Assembly (NCBI GenBank): GCA_022605955.1
Contig: JAKCOZ010000311.1
Coordinates: 62,001-126,000, forward strand
Length of the DNA stretch: 64,000 nt
Source of the DNA: Rallus limicola
Taxonomy: Eukaryota > Chordata > Aves > Gruiformes > Rallidae
Direction of reading: 5' to 3'
This document shows positions 38,401 to 50,400 of the stretch, piece by piece. Under the pieces are notes generated by a model. The model did not search any database. It saw only the letters and a program-made list of their open reading frames with translations, and was not told the DNA's origin. A program made the translations under genes and the position numbers. How positions within the stretch are numbered: the stretch's first letter is position 1; every line of letters begins with the position of its first letter.

Positions 38401-41400
38401 TGTCCTTCTGTAAGTCACACTCAAAACATAATCATGGAGTTGGAGTGGAAGAAGCCAGGAGTGAAGAGCAGCCCTTAACCACAACCTCTCCCCGCCTTGC
38501 GAGGGAGCTGGCTGGGAGCCTGTTCCAGGCACAATCCCAGTCCAGATCTGTCCCCTTCCTGACACAGATGTCCTTTGGTCACAGCAAGAGAGCAGTAAAG
38601 AGGCATCACAGAGACCCGCGGATAGAGCCAGGCTGGGATCAGGCCTGCCTGGGATCCGTGAGGAACACATCAAGTTACTGCTGGTCCCAGACTTTAGGCC
38701 CAGAAATGGCCATGAAGTCTGACCCCTTGTTTGCTCCAGCCCAGAGAGTCTCGCCCAGAGATTGGCCCAGTTTGCCAGTGGCAGACGAAGGCTGGAGGCT
38801 GCTGCTGGAGGAAGATCTGTCCACATCCCTTGGGAAGAGCTTCCAGAGGCTCCCGAGCTCCTCATTCCTTATTCCCAGGTTGAACTTTCCCTTGTTCCTT
38901 GCCCAGCAACTAAACTTTGTCACATCCTGAGGACCACTTCTAGCTCGTTCTGGTAACCGAGCACTTCTTCCAGGTGTCTGTCCCTTGTCCCTCCAACTGG
39001 TTTGAAAGTGAGTTCTGGCTTTTCCTTGTCTCTGGGGGAACCATTGTCCCCAAAGAAAGCTCTGCCCGGCTTTGCCATGCGCTGCCGTGGCGGCAGATCT
39101 GGGGTAGAAACATCACTTGCCTTGGAGACAGGCTAATCCTGAGCTCCATCGGCTCTTCCTGTGTCCCTCAGAGATGGGGTTGCTCCAGTAACACACCCCA
39201 GCCAAGCTGGTTCCACCTCAGAGGCCCGAATCCTGGGGTTGGGCACATTAAGAACATAGACCCAACCTATGGGTCTAGCACTTGGCTATCCCAGCCTGTC
39301 TCCAGGTGAGGAGCAGGATCCTGTAGGAGAGCACTGCTGGAAAATTCCCTGTCTTGGGTTTTCATCATTATTTCTACCTGTGCCCAGACCAGGTCATTTC
39401 CTGGGACCTTTTCTGTTTGGGAGCTCAGTGCCAACACCGGGTGCAGGAGGAAAACACCCAGCCTGGTGCTTACCCAGGGCAGGCAGGGGAAAGCTCTGGG
39501 CATGACATGCTCTGACCTGCAACCTGCTGGGAGAGAGAGGGATGGAGCAGCACAGGGCAGCGTGGAAACACATCGGAGCTGGGGAAGGAGACCTGTTCCC
39601 CTCTGAGGCACCGCTCCTGGGACGAGGCACTTAGCAAGCCTTACTTAAAGATGCCGTTGTGTGCCAGATTTCCATGAAAAGGGCTGGGGTTTTTTTGGGG
39701 GGGGGGGTGCAGCTCTCAGGTGAGGGAAGCGCCGGCGTAACTCAATAAGGCTTCGGCAGCACGAGGCCAGCGCCCCCATCTCCCAGCTAAGCCCCGAAAA
39801 CAAATCCACTCTGCTTTGTGCTAATTGAAGAAAACATTCAGCAAGCAGCTCATAAACACGGTGTCAGCTCGCATTACACAAAATTAAAATTCTCAGCCCC
39901 TCCAACACCAGGAATTCCTAAAGAGGCTGGTTTTAATATTGCCTGAATCCGTTTAAGTCAAGGTAATATTGTTTGGGTTGCCATAGGAACCAAACACATC
40001 TCCGTCGCTGGCAGCGGGTTACGGGGAGGCTGGGGAGGCTTGGCTGTGGATGTGGCCACGCCGTGCCACCAAAACGACTCCCAGGGACAGGCCAAGAGCA
40101 GCCTGAGCCCGGGCTGGTGACGCAGAGGTCAGCGCTGCCACCGAGACCTCCGGGCGCTCCCTGAGAAGAGCAGAGCCCGCACGGTGGGACTGCTTCCCGG
40201 TGCCTTTGACTCGTGAGGCTGCATCCTTCTTGGTTTGGAAAGGCCCCTATGCTGCCTGAGCCTCACAGTCCCTCTGCCTCCGCTTCTGCTTTGACTGTGT
40301 CTCCCCAGCACACTCGTTTCCTCAACAATTCCACCCAAGTTTCGTTTCTGTGTGAGATTTCCTCACGGGAGGAGGGGTGAGGGTCTGGGCTGCTCCCTGC
40401 GAGCGTTCGGAGGGCAGACAGCAGGCAGAGGCCGGTGTGTGGGCACAGGTACATCTCCCACCTCCTCCTTCCCAGCTTCCTCACATCAGCTCCCGTTGTG
40501 AGTAGAGAACTCGCTTCTCCTGCTGGGGAATTCTCACCTGGATGGAAGGAGTCGGTAGCGGGAGGGCCGAGGGGTCAGGAGCCGGAGTGTCGCTGGGAAT
40601 TGCAAAGCATCGGCTCTGGAGCAGGCACAGTGGTTGGTTCCTCACAAGGCAGCGTCGTGAGAGAGGCTTGGGGTGACCAGGCCGGGCTTTGGCAGCCTGT
40701 TCTCACCCCGACAGACGCCCGAGGCGAGAGGGCCGGGCAGAGCAGCAGCCTGGCAGCCGCCCGGCGCAGCCCGGACACCGTGTGCCAGCTCGGAGAGAGC
40801 CCGCGGCACGGCCGGGAGGCAGATCCCTGCTATCTCCAGAGAGCTCTGATGCTGGGCGGGAGGCCAGCTTCCCTGCCTGCCCCTGCTCCTGCCAGGAGGC
40901 TTGGAGGCCAGCTCTGGGGCGTGCTGGCAGCGCTGCCCTGGCAGTCCCAGCCCTAGTCCTCTCTTTCTCTCTAATGCCCAGCGTCTGCTGGAACCTTCTG
41001 CAGTCCCGGTGCCGACACGTCCTGCAGCAGGGAGTCACACGCTCCGTGGATCACCATCCTTACTCCATTCCCTCGCTCTGCCTGCAGCTTCACTGCCTCT
41101 TTTTTCCTCTTTTACCATCAGCAATTTGCTTTTCTGTCAGTGCCAAACTAGCCTGGGAGAGCCCAGCACCTAAACTCTCTCCATTTCAAAGCACGGGGTG
41201 GTGGGAAGAGGAGTCTCAGCACAGCAGCCTGGCTTTTGCAATCAGCTGAGGAGTTGGGAGATCCTTCTCCATCACTCCAGACCTCATTTATCAGACCTTA
41301 GCCCCAGTATAGCACCCCAGTGCCTAACTGGCCGTTGATCCCTGGCCGATGGCTCTGGAGGAGAGGCGGCAGCTCAGCTCTCCAGATGGGGACCGAGTTA

Positions 41401-44400
41401 TTTGAGAACCTCTCCAACCTGCCACGGCACAGAGGAGACACTGACCCAGGCCTGGGAAGGGTAATTTGGGGGGTGTACGATTGTCTGGATGGGATTAAAA
41501 GGTGTTAATGAAGCAAGGAATAAGCTGGGAAGCCTGTGCTTCATGGAACTAGCTTATTTAGTTAGGGTTTAGTCAAAATGAAGCAGTCCAGGCTTAAGCA
41601 AGGTCTGTTTACTTAACATTGAGCCGCAGAATCCATTGTAGCCCTCTGAAATATTGAAGGGGAGCTTGCAAAGCTCCTTTCCAGGTTTGGGGCTGGGGGG
41701 CTAGGGGTGTGCTGGGGAAAGGGACACACCAGGGAGACCAGGAGGCAGCACAATGTGCTCTTTCATTCCCTGCTGCGACAGCCGTTCCCCCTGATGCTAC
41801 GTTACCCAACAGCACCGGGGGGATTGGAGGGGGTGGGAGGGGAAGATTTCCTTCTGCTTAACTCCTGATTTCTCCCAGTGAGGTTGGGGGTGGAAAGAGA
41901 TGGAATAATTGGGGGGCAATGGCTACCTTTGCTCTCAGGTCCCTCCAAAGCTCTTGGTTGGTGATGTGCATTGATTTACCCCCAGAAAGGTGTTCAAGCC
42001 TCCTCTGACGGGAGCACTGACACCAGGAGAAGGTAAGCAAAGCTTACCAAAGCCCAGCTGAGCGGGAAAACACCCAAACCCACCCAAACTTAGGATGTAA
42101 GAGGTGTGAGTCACCCCACTGCGATGGTTTGCAGCGGGCAAGAGGATGGGGTGGGGGTCAGAGAGCTGCCATCCCACCATTGTCACAGTCACACCCCTGT
42201 CGCTGGGAATGCCACTCCTGAGGGGGGGCAGCACCATGGTTGTGTGAAATGGGAGGGGTTGGGGAGGGGGCACATGGCAGAGGCATCTCCCCAGAGTTCT
42301 ACATCTGTCACCTCAAGGAGTGTTTAAGGCACTTACACCCCCCCTCAAATAAACTTGCGTCTCCACAGTGTGGTCCTGCTTGGCCAGACCTTGGAAGTGC
42401 CCTCAGCATCTCCCCAGAGGTGTTACCAGCTCTTCTCCCTGTGCTCAATTCCCTTCAGCCCCGAAAACACCCCGAAAAACCCACCCACCCCCAAAAAAAC
42501 ACCAACCAATGTCGGTGCCAAAAAACCTCAGCCACGAAACAAGAGCAAAACACCACAGAGCCCAACACCACCAGAGCAAAGCACCACAGAGCAGAGCACC
42601 ACCACAGAGCACACCACCACCACAGAGCACACCACCACCACAGAGCAAAACACCACCACAGAGCACAACACCACCAAAGAAGCCGGGGAGACTCATAAAT
42701 ATTAAAGTGACAGGAGTGAAACGCTGCCGCAAGATTTAATAGTGCTGCTGCTCTGTCCCTCAAGGGGTTAACCCCCCCACCGCGAGGATATTGCTGCCAG
42801 CACGGTGGCACTGAGCCATCACCATATAATCTGATGAACTCCTTTATTAAATTTCACAGGCCTGTCTTCTTTATTAAAATCTCCCAGAATTCGCTGGGCG
42901 CCTGTCAGAGCGCTGCTGAATGCTAACAGAGAGATGCAGGCTGGGGGGGGGCTCTTTTGGGGGGGTTGTAGGGGTGTTTTTTTTTTTGGCCCCCTCCTTT
43001 TCTTTGAGTACTTCCAGGGAGGGATTGACGGTGCTACTGGCTAAAGCACAGTGGGAAAAGCACGTACCTCGCTCCCCAAACCATCTCCCTTGGCTCCCCG
43101 TGGCCTCTCCCTGCACACAGAGCTTGGGGGGCGGGGGGGGAAATGGATCCCAAACATGAGTTTTACCTCTTCTGGTTCATTAGTTTGTTGTTGCCTGGGG
43201 TGCAGCCCTCCCCAGACCCCCTGGGGAGGGATGGGAAGAGCACAGCAGCTGCCAGGTATGGTGGCTCTCGAGCAGAGCCAGCACTAACTGCTGGGTCCAA
43301 GGCAAAGCAGAGCAAGCCCAGACTCCTTCCCAAGGCATCCCAAAAGGACGATGGCAGCCAGGCATGTGCCTGTGCCTCCAGCAGCTCCCTCTGCCCTGTG
43401 CCTGGAGCTGCCGACGTGGCTGTTCAACACCCCAGCTGCTCCTAAGCCTGGGACCACCCGCTGTGGCTGGGGCAGAAGGGGAATTTGGCCATCTCCCCAT
43501 CGCCCCTCCACTGCAAAGCAGAGGCAGAAGCGTGTCCCTGCTCTGCTTGAACCCCATGCTAGGCTGGTGTAGGGCCATGGGAAGGTGGGATTTGGCTCTC
43601 TACAGATCCTCACTGGACTGGAATCAGGCTGTGAGCTTTGGGTCTAGGAGACCCCACTGCGCCGGTGCGGCACAGCAGCCGCAGGGCACATGGCACACGG
43701 GCATCACCCTCTCCCAGTGGAGAGCTGGTGCGGTGCCTTGGCAAGCTGCTCCGCTTCCGAGCTGGCTCCCTGCTCCATGCTGGGCTCCCAGGAACCTCCA
43801 ATCCCTGGTTCCATTAACAACCATCCAAAGGGAACCACTGCATCTCTCATTCCTGGGGATTCCACCTGTCTGGGAAGAGATGGAGTCTCCAGTCCCGCAT
43901 CCCCGAGACAGCCAGCACCTTCCCGCTTCCCCCCACAAAGGGAACCAGCACCCTCTTTCTCCCCCCTCTTGTTTGCCCCTTCCCCACTCCACCAGGCACG
44001 AACCCTGCTCAGGGGGGTGGGTTGGAAGCCAGGAGTTCTCAGCTCCTATTGATTGGTGCTGGTTATTGCGCGGCCCCCGGGAAGCTCCGCGTCTCCATTA
44101 GTATGCCTGGCAGGAGAAGGGCCGCTTCGCCTCGTAGCTAGGGGTGATATTACCGCTCCAGATAGTATCCAAACTCAATATCCTGTTTCTCCCTTTCTCA
44201 TTTCCTGTTTGCAGGTCTGAATGCAGCGTTGTCACAGCGAGGGGGGAGCCAGGGACGGGGAGAGGCAGACAGCAGGCCGGTGTGTGCACCGAGAGGGGGG
44301 GGCTGGCAGTGGGGTATTAACGGGGGAGGCAGGGGGGGAGCTACAAGGGCTGCAGACACTTTTATTGCAGATTTAATAATGACAAAAGAACATCATTAAA

Positions 44401-47400
44401 CATTCATTAGAATTATTTAATTAAATTTTACTTTGGAGGGTGTGTGGGGGGGGGGGGGGGGGGGGGGGGGGGGAGAGAGAAAGAAAAAAAGGCCCTGAGA
44501 TGAGATATGATGTAAGAAGCAATATTGATTGGGAAGGAACAAGCTCGGGAGCTGGGGGTGAAATGAAAGCTGCGCTCTCCCTCTCCCAGCCGGGGAAGGG
44601 GCCGTGCGGCGGCGCGGGGGACGATTCGGTAGCAGTAACAGGGCACCAGGAGGGATATTTACCTCCAGCCCACCCCATCCCCGTGCCTGGAGCCAGCTTT
44701 TCCTGGCAAAACGCCTCCGGTACCTCCGGATGGTCTGAGAGCTCAGCAGCCCAGGGCTGAGCTGGGCATCGCTGGGTGGGCAGCTGGAGAGGTTAAACTC
44801 TTGGTGTGGTTAAACTCTGGTCCCTGCCCGTGCCCTGCTCGGGTCTTCGGGCAGGAGAAACAGAGCATCTCACTGCCAGGGTTCAAGGACGAGTCCTCCC
44901 CTGGAGAATCTTAAGGCAGGACTTGGTTTGGCAAGCAGGAAAATGCTCCCACAAAACAGCCACAGCCTGAGATGGCTGGGACGGTGTTCCAGCCCAAGAC
45001 TAAGTGCTAAGGACTGGGAAGGGAAAGACTGAACTGCTGCTGACAGTGACCTCGGGGTCAAAACCCGAATGAAGAGGTGCCCCAGCGAGTGCTGGGCTGC
45101 AGGGAGGATGCTGAGCTAAACCCAGCAGGTCCTGAGTGCCTCTGCAGGGATGCTTGTAGCCAGGTACTGCTTAAACATCTTGTTAATGAAACTTGGGCAT
45201 CTCTTGTCTCTCTTACAGGTCAGGCATCCCTCTGGCTTCACCTCTGTCCTGGCACCAGCAGAACCACACCAGGGAAGGGGGTTGGGATGCTGTTTCTCCA
45301 CTCAAGGCTGAGTGGCTCTGACGAGCCCCTGGCTGCCCCAGCAAGACCTCGCTAACGAGAAGTAAAACTCTCTGAGCGGCCCAACGCCTGGGAAGCTGCC
45401 ACCAAGGTAGTTAGGATAAAGCTGTAATTAACCACATTTAAGCTTAATTGCATTAAGGGGGTGGGGGGGTGGGAATGAAAGCTGGAAGCAGATTATGGAT
45501 CTGGCTTACAATTCAAGGGGCTGCGTGTCAGCCACGCAGCAGGAGTGCCACACTTGGGGTGTTAGGTGGATTTAGGAAGAAGTGGGGTCATACGGGGACA
45601 GCAGCACCTCTGTGTCCCAGGAAGCACTTTCCTTTAAATCCCTGTGGTCAGTCACACCAGCCCCGGGCTCTCCAGTTGGTGCAGAGGCCTGGAAACACCT
45701 TCCAGTGCATCTTCCCTGATCCACTGCTGATGAGGAAAGAGAAGAACAGGGCTGGGCTCCCCTTGCCATGCTCCAGGAACCTGGGAGATCTGGTTTCTCG
45801 GAGCACTACCAGCTCAGGGCTACAGTGGGGATGCTCTGGCTGCCTGGGAACAGCTCCTGCGTGCTGCCTGCCTGCTCCTCCCGGCACCGCAGCCCCGGGC
45901 ACTGCTGCGAGCTGGATCCCAGGAGTTTCTCTCTGGCACCTTTGCCTTCGCGGCTGCCCTCTGCTGGTCCCTGGTTCCGGACTGGGAGGGATGCTGTGTC
46001 CAGGAGCACTGGAGCTGGTACGGCCTCCAACCAACCCTTCAGCACCTCAGAAACCACCAGCCTGCACCCCAGAGCCCTTCCCAGCGCTGGGAAAGCCGGC
46101 GGAGCGGTGTGCTGGCTTTGCTGTGTGTGCAGGTAGCACCCAGGGCTCCCTGCGCTGTTCCCACCCTGAGAGGCAAAGGGAGGTGCCACCCTGCACCCAG
46201 CCTGCCAGCGACCACTGCTCCTCCCCGGGACACCCGTTCTCCAGCCCAGCTGGAGCTGTGCTGGGTCTAAACCCGACTAATCCTGGGGAGATTCCTCCAG
46301 CCCCGCTGCCAGCACAGAGCCAGGCTCCCTGTGCGGAGTGAGCTCTTGCTGAGCTCCCTCCTCCTCCTCCCCAGCCTGGCCCAGCCTGGAGCTGTGCCTG
46401 GGGAGCTGGGCAGGCTGGGAGTGAGGGGCGCAGAGCTGGGCACGTCTGTCAGCCCCATGTTAACAAACTGGCCCTGAGGAGCCGGCACTGAACCCGGTGC
46501 TGCCCTCAGCCTGTTCTCTGCTGGCCCACTGCCACCTCCCCAACCCCAGGGGGTGGCCCCTTCGATCCCTGCTCTGTGCCCACAAAGTCACCTGCAGCCT
46601 GCAAGTGGCACGAAACATCTCTCCTGGGACACACCAAGGATCCCAAACCCTTTATCACCCCTCCAGCCATCCCCTCTGCTTGGGGGGGGGGGGCAATACC
46701 TTGCATTATGGCTGTTCCCTTCCATAGCTGAGCCTTTTGGGGTTCACCTTTCCTTTTTCCTCACCAGAAGAGGAACAAATCCTTCCCACAGGGCTGCACA
46801 GCCACTGTCAGACAGGGCTCCTGGGGCTGGGGGGTTAAAGAACTGCCCAGGGACAGGATGGGAGTTGGTGGTGTGGGCTCTGGGAGAGGCCCAAGGTCGT
46901 GGGACACAAACCATGGCAGGGGAAACACCCAGCCCGGAAGAGAAAGAGTCTCTATCAAAGTAAATTACATTTAATTAAACTAGAAAAATACTGTGCCCTG
47001 CACGTACCCCCCCAAAAAAGTACAAACCCTCCCTGTGCCCCCACTAGAGACACAGTCCAAGGGCACTGGGGAGCAGACAGCACGTGGTGGCTGCTGCTTA
47101 ATCGCGCTCAAGGCGCATCTGCATCTTCCTCTCACTCTGCAGTGATTAGAGAGTTAGTGTTTAATTTCCTGGGCCTGCGAAGAGCCCAATGTGAGGGAAC
47201 ACTGAGAGCTGGGGTAGGAGCAGCTCCGTGTAATTAACGTCATTAATCATCAGACAGGCTTCGCGCTCGGTGGGAGGTGGGGCTGAGCCACCCGCCCCAC
47301 GAGGAAGGAGGGAATATTTGGGATGGGGGGAAAGGCACCAGCTTGGGCTGCTCACTGAGGCTTCGGGGACCTGGTCCTGCTGTGTCCCACACACCGGGCT

Positions 47401-50400
47401 GTCCTGAACCCAGGACACCAGGCTCCAGCCCTGGGCTCCAACCGCCCTAGTTCTGCACTGCCAAAGGTCCCAGTGGGGCAGGGATGGGTGCTCTGACCTC
47501 CCCAGTTAGAGGGAGCAAAGGACCTCAGGATGTGTCCTGGGAGGGCTGGCAATCAGCACGGCTCACCCTGCCTACAGGTGCTAAACCTGGTCCCATCATC
47601 CAGCCCGAGGGAGCTGGAAGGATTTGGGGGGCTCTTTCCTCCCCAGCTCCTTATCCCCCCATCTCCCATGGTGCTACTGGTGGAGGGACCCGCGGGGTGT
47701 GTGGCTGGGCACGCGGGCTCCATTCATCACTGCCTGGTCAGGGGGCTCATTATCTCATTTATTTGCTCACTTTTCAGAGCGCTGTCACTTCTCATCACCT
47801 CCCTCCGGCCTGACGCAGGGGAAGGGCCAGGAGAAGACAGGACTTGGGGGGACCCCGTTGCTCAGCAGACAGACAGACAGACAGACACGCTGCCCGTGGC
47901 CGAGCGTGTTCTTGGAGCCAGAGGATTGGGATGCCCGGCGCAGTCAGGACCGAGGTACAGTAGCTACCATCACCTCTTGCAGCCTGTCACCCTTTGGCAC
48001 TGTTCTGGCCCCAACCCCCTCTGCTTTGGGTTATAAATACACCCCGTGCACCATCCTGTAACACCCTCACACCCAGGAAGCTGCCTACAACCAAAGGTCC
48101 CAAGTGTAGCGAAGGGGAAGGAGGAGCTTTCAGAGTTCAAAGCCCACCACAAGGCAAAAAAAAAACCCCAACAAAAGCCAACCACAAATCCTTCTGGTTT
48201 CAGCACCAATTTCATCACTTTTAGGGTCTGACTCCTGCTCCTGGAATGTGATGGGGTTTGTGCACAGCTCACTCCATCTCCTGTCCCGACTTCTCCTACC
48301 CAGGAGATCTTTGCTTGGAGGGGAACCCTCCCACATGGTTTAAACATTAACCAGCTCGCTCAGAAGAGTTGCCAAGGTGCTGGGTCTGGGTCAGTCCCCA
48401 ATATTTGGGCAGGGAGGGTCACTGCTTCACTCCCTGCCTGTTCAGCAGGGGGGAACAGGGCTGCTGGCTACTCCCTGGCTGCACCAAGTCGCTTCTCCGG
48501 ATACACAAAGACTTGTGATCCCCTCTGCCCTCCCTCTCCACCCCAGCCCCTGCCTGAGCCCACATCCTTAACCTGCTTCCTCCACTCGATGAAAAAACCT
48601 CAGCCCCTATTCCCCATCTCTCAGGGGATCCCCTCCGTATCACCATGCTCACCCCTCCCTGCACTGGGCTTTTCCTAACTCACACCATTCCAAAAATCAC
48701 CCCAAACGGCTCCAGGTCTCAGGAGGACGGTGCTGGATGTCCCTCAGAGTCCTGAAGAGCAGTGTGGGAGCCGTGCACCAAACAGTCTGGTCTTGGGGTG
48801 CAATTTCCCCTTCTCAGCTCTCTGAACATCTCTGGGGGTCGCTGAGGTTGTCTGTGGTGGCTTTCCAGAGGCAAACGAGCTGCTCTTGGCTCGGAAAGGT
48901 CTCCTCAAACCTTGGCCACCCTTTCCTGGTCTTTTCCAAACCCTCGTGTCTGGGAACATTGTCTTGTCCTCGAGCACAGCACCATGTTCCACACATCCCC
49001 CCCCGGCAGGATGAGCTCCAAGAGCACCCCAAAACAGACCCAGGCAGAGCGATGGCTGGGCTGGGCTGGTCAGCCCCTCCTTGAACCCTCTCATCTCTCC
49101 AGCCAGATGGAGAAACCACAGCAACTGAGGCCAAACCCGAGGCCCAGGAGGGCACTGGGGGGACTGGGGCTGTGCTCAGCTGTGCCGGTCACGTGCCGGC
49201 AGCCGCTGGGCGATGGAGAAGCTGCGAGTCAGGTTCGAGCCGAGTTCAGCCCGTATCTCCACAGAGGACGAGCAAATCATCTCCACATGGGCAAAGGGAG
49301 AGCGTGGAGGAGAGGGGGAAGGCTGCCAGCGCGAGGCCGCGGTTCAGATCCCTCCTGACAGCTCCCCAGCAGCCCCCACATCGCCTGTCATTCCACAAAA
49401 CAAACTTCAAAGTAAACAAGGCGCCCGGGACCCGGCCGTTGCAGCCACTCTATCATCCTGCAGGAGGATTTCTTCTTCCTCCCCCCTCCCTCTCCTCCTC
49501 CTCTCCAGCCCTTGCATTTACATGAGCCACCCGGAGCTGGATTTACAGGGCAGGTGCCTGAGCAGAGCGCAGGAGAGCTGGCTGGGCCCCAGGCAAAGAG
49601 GGGAAGAGGAGACTCTCACAAAAGCCTTCAGATGGTGGGTTTTATATGATAGGGACTGCAGAGCAACATCCATCTTCAGGCTTAACATTTCATCTCTAGA
49701 TCAACAGCCCAGGCCTTCCCCCACGTTCAGCTGCAGCTGCTGGCTTATCTCTCCATTAAAGCATTTTCCTCTTATTGCACAGCCTCACGTGGGGAGGAAC
49801 CTTGGCCAGCTGGGTCTCCCCTGCGGTCACCTCACATAGAGCCCCTGGCCCTGCCGCAGCCCCGGGGCGACGCTGCACCCGCAGCCCGGGACTCATCACT
49901 GGCCAAGCCCACGGGCTGTGCAAAGTCAAGGCCAGGATCAAATACTCTGGGGGGATGAGACTTCCAAACAGGAGGACTGAGAGTTTTCCTCCCTGGAAAT
50001 TCCCATGCTGGAGGCGCAGAGCTGGTGAGCGGAGATGCTTTCAGCAGGGTCTGGAGCACCGACTTTCAGGAGCTGGACACTTCGAGGGGTGTTTGTGAAA
50101 CTGGCTGAGATACTTTGGAGGACAGGGGTGGGATGGAGAAGGCTGTACCAGGGCTCTGCAGCTGAATGTGGCACCGTGCTGGGAAAACCAGCCTGGCCAC
50201 ACTGCTGTGCCCAAAATTCCAACAGGAAAACAAGCAGCATTGGAAGCTGAGTCTCTCCTGGTGGAAAGGGCTGACCACCAGCCTGCCTGGAGGAGGAGAC
50301 GATGCTCCTCACTCCTCACCGACCTGTTTCACCACACATTTGATCCAGTTCCTCTTGGTGACCAGACCCACTCCTGTCACCTTGCCAAAGCCAAAGCTAA

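Noticed and set aside
42445..42811. Frames rich in Thr/His/Glu or Cys/Gly/Trp resembling low-complexity mucin-like protein.
   Set aside because: They are translations of the CACCACAGAGC simple repeat.
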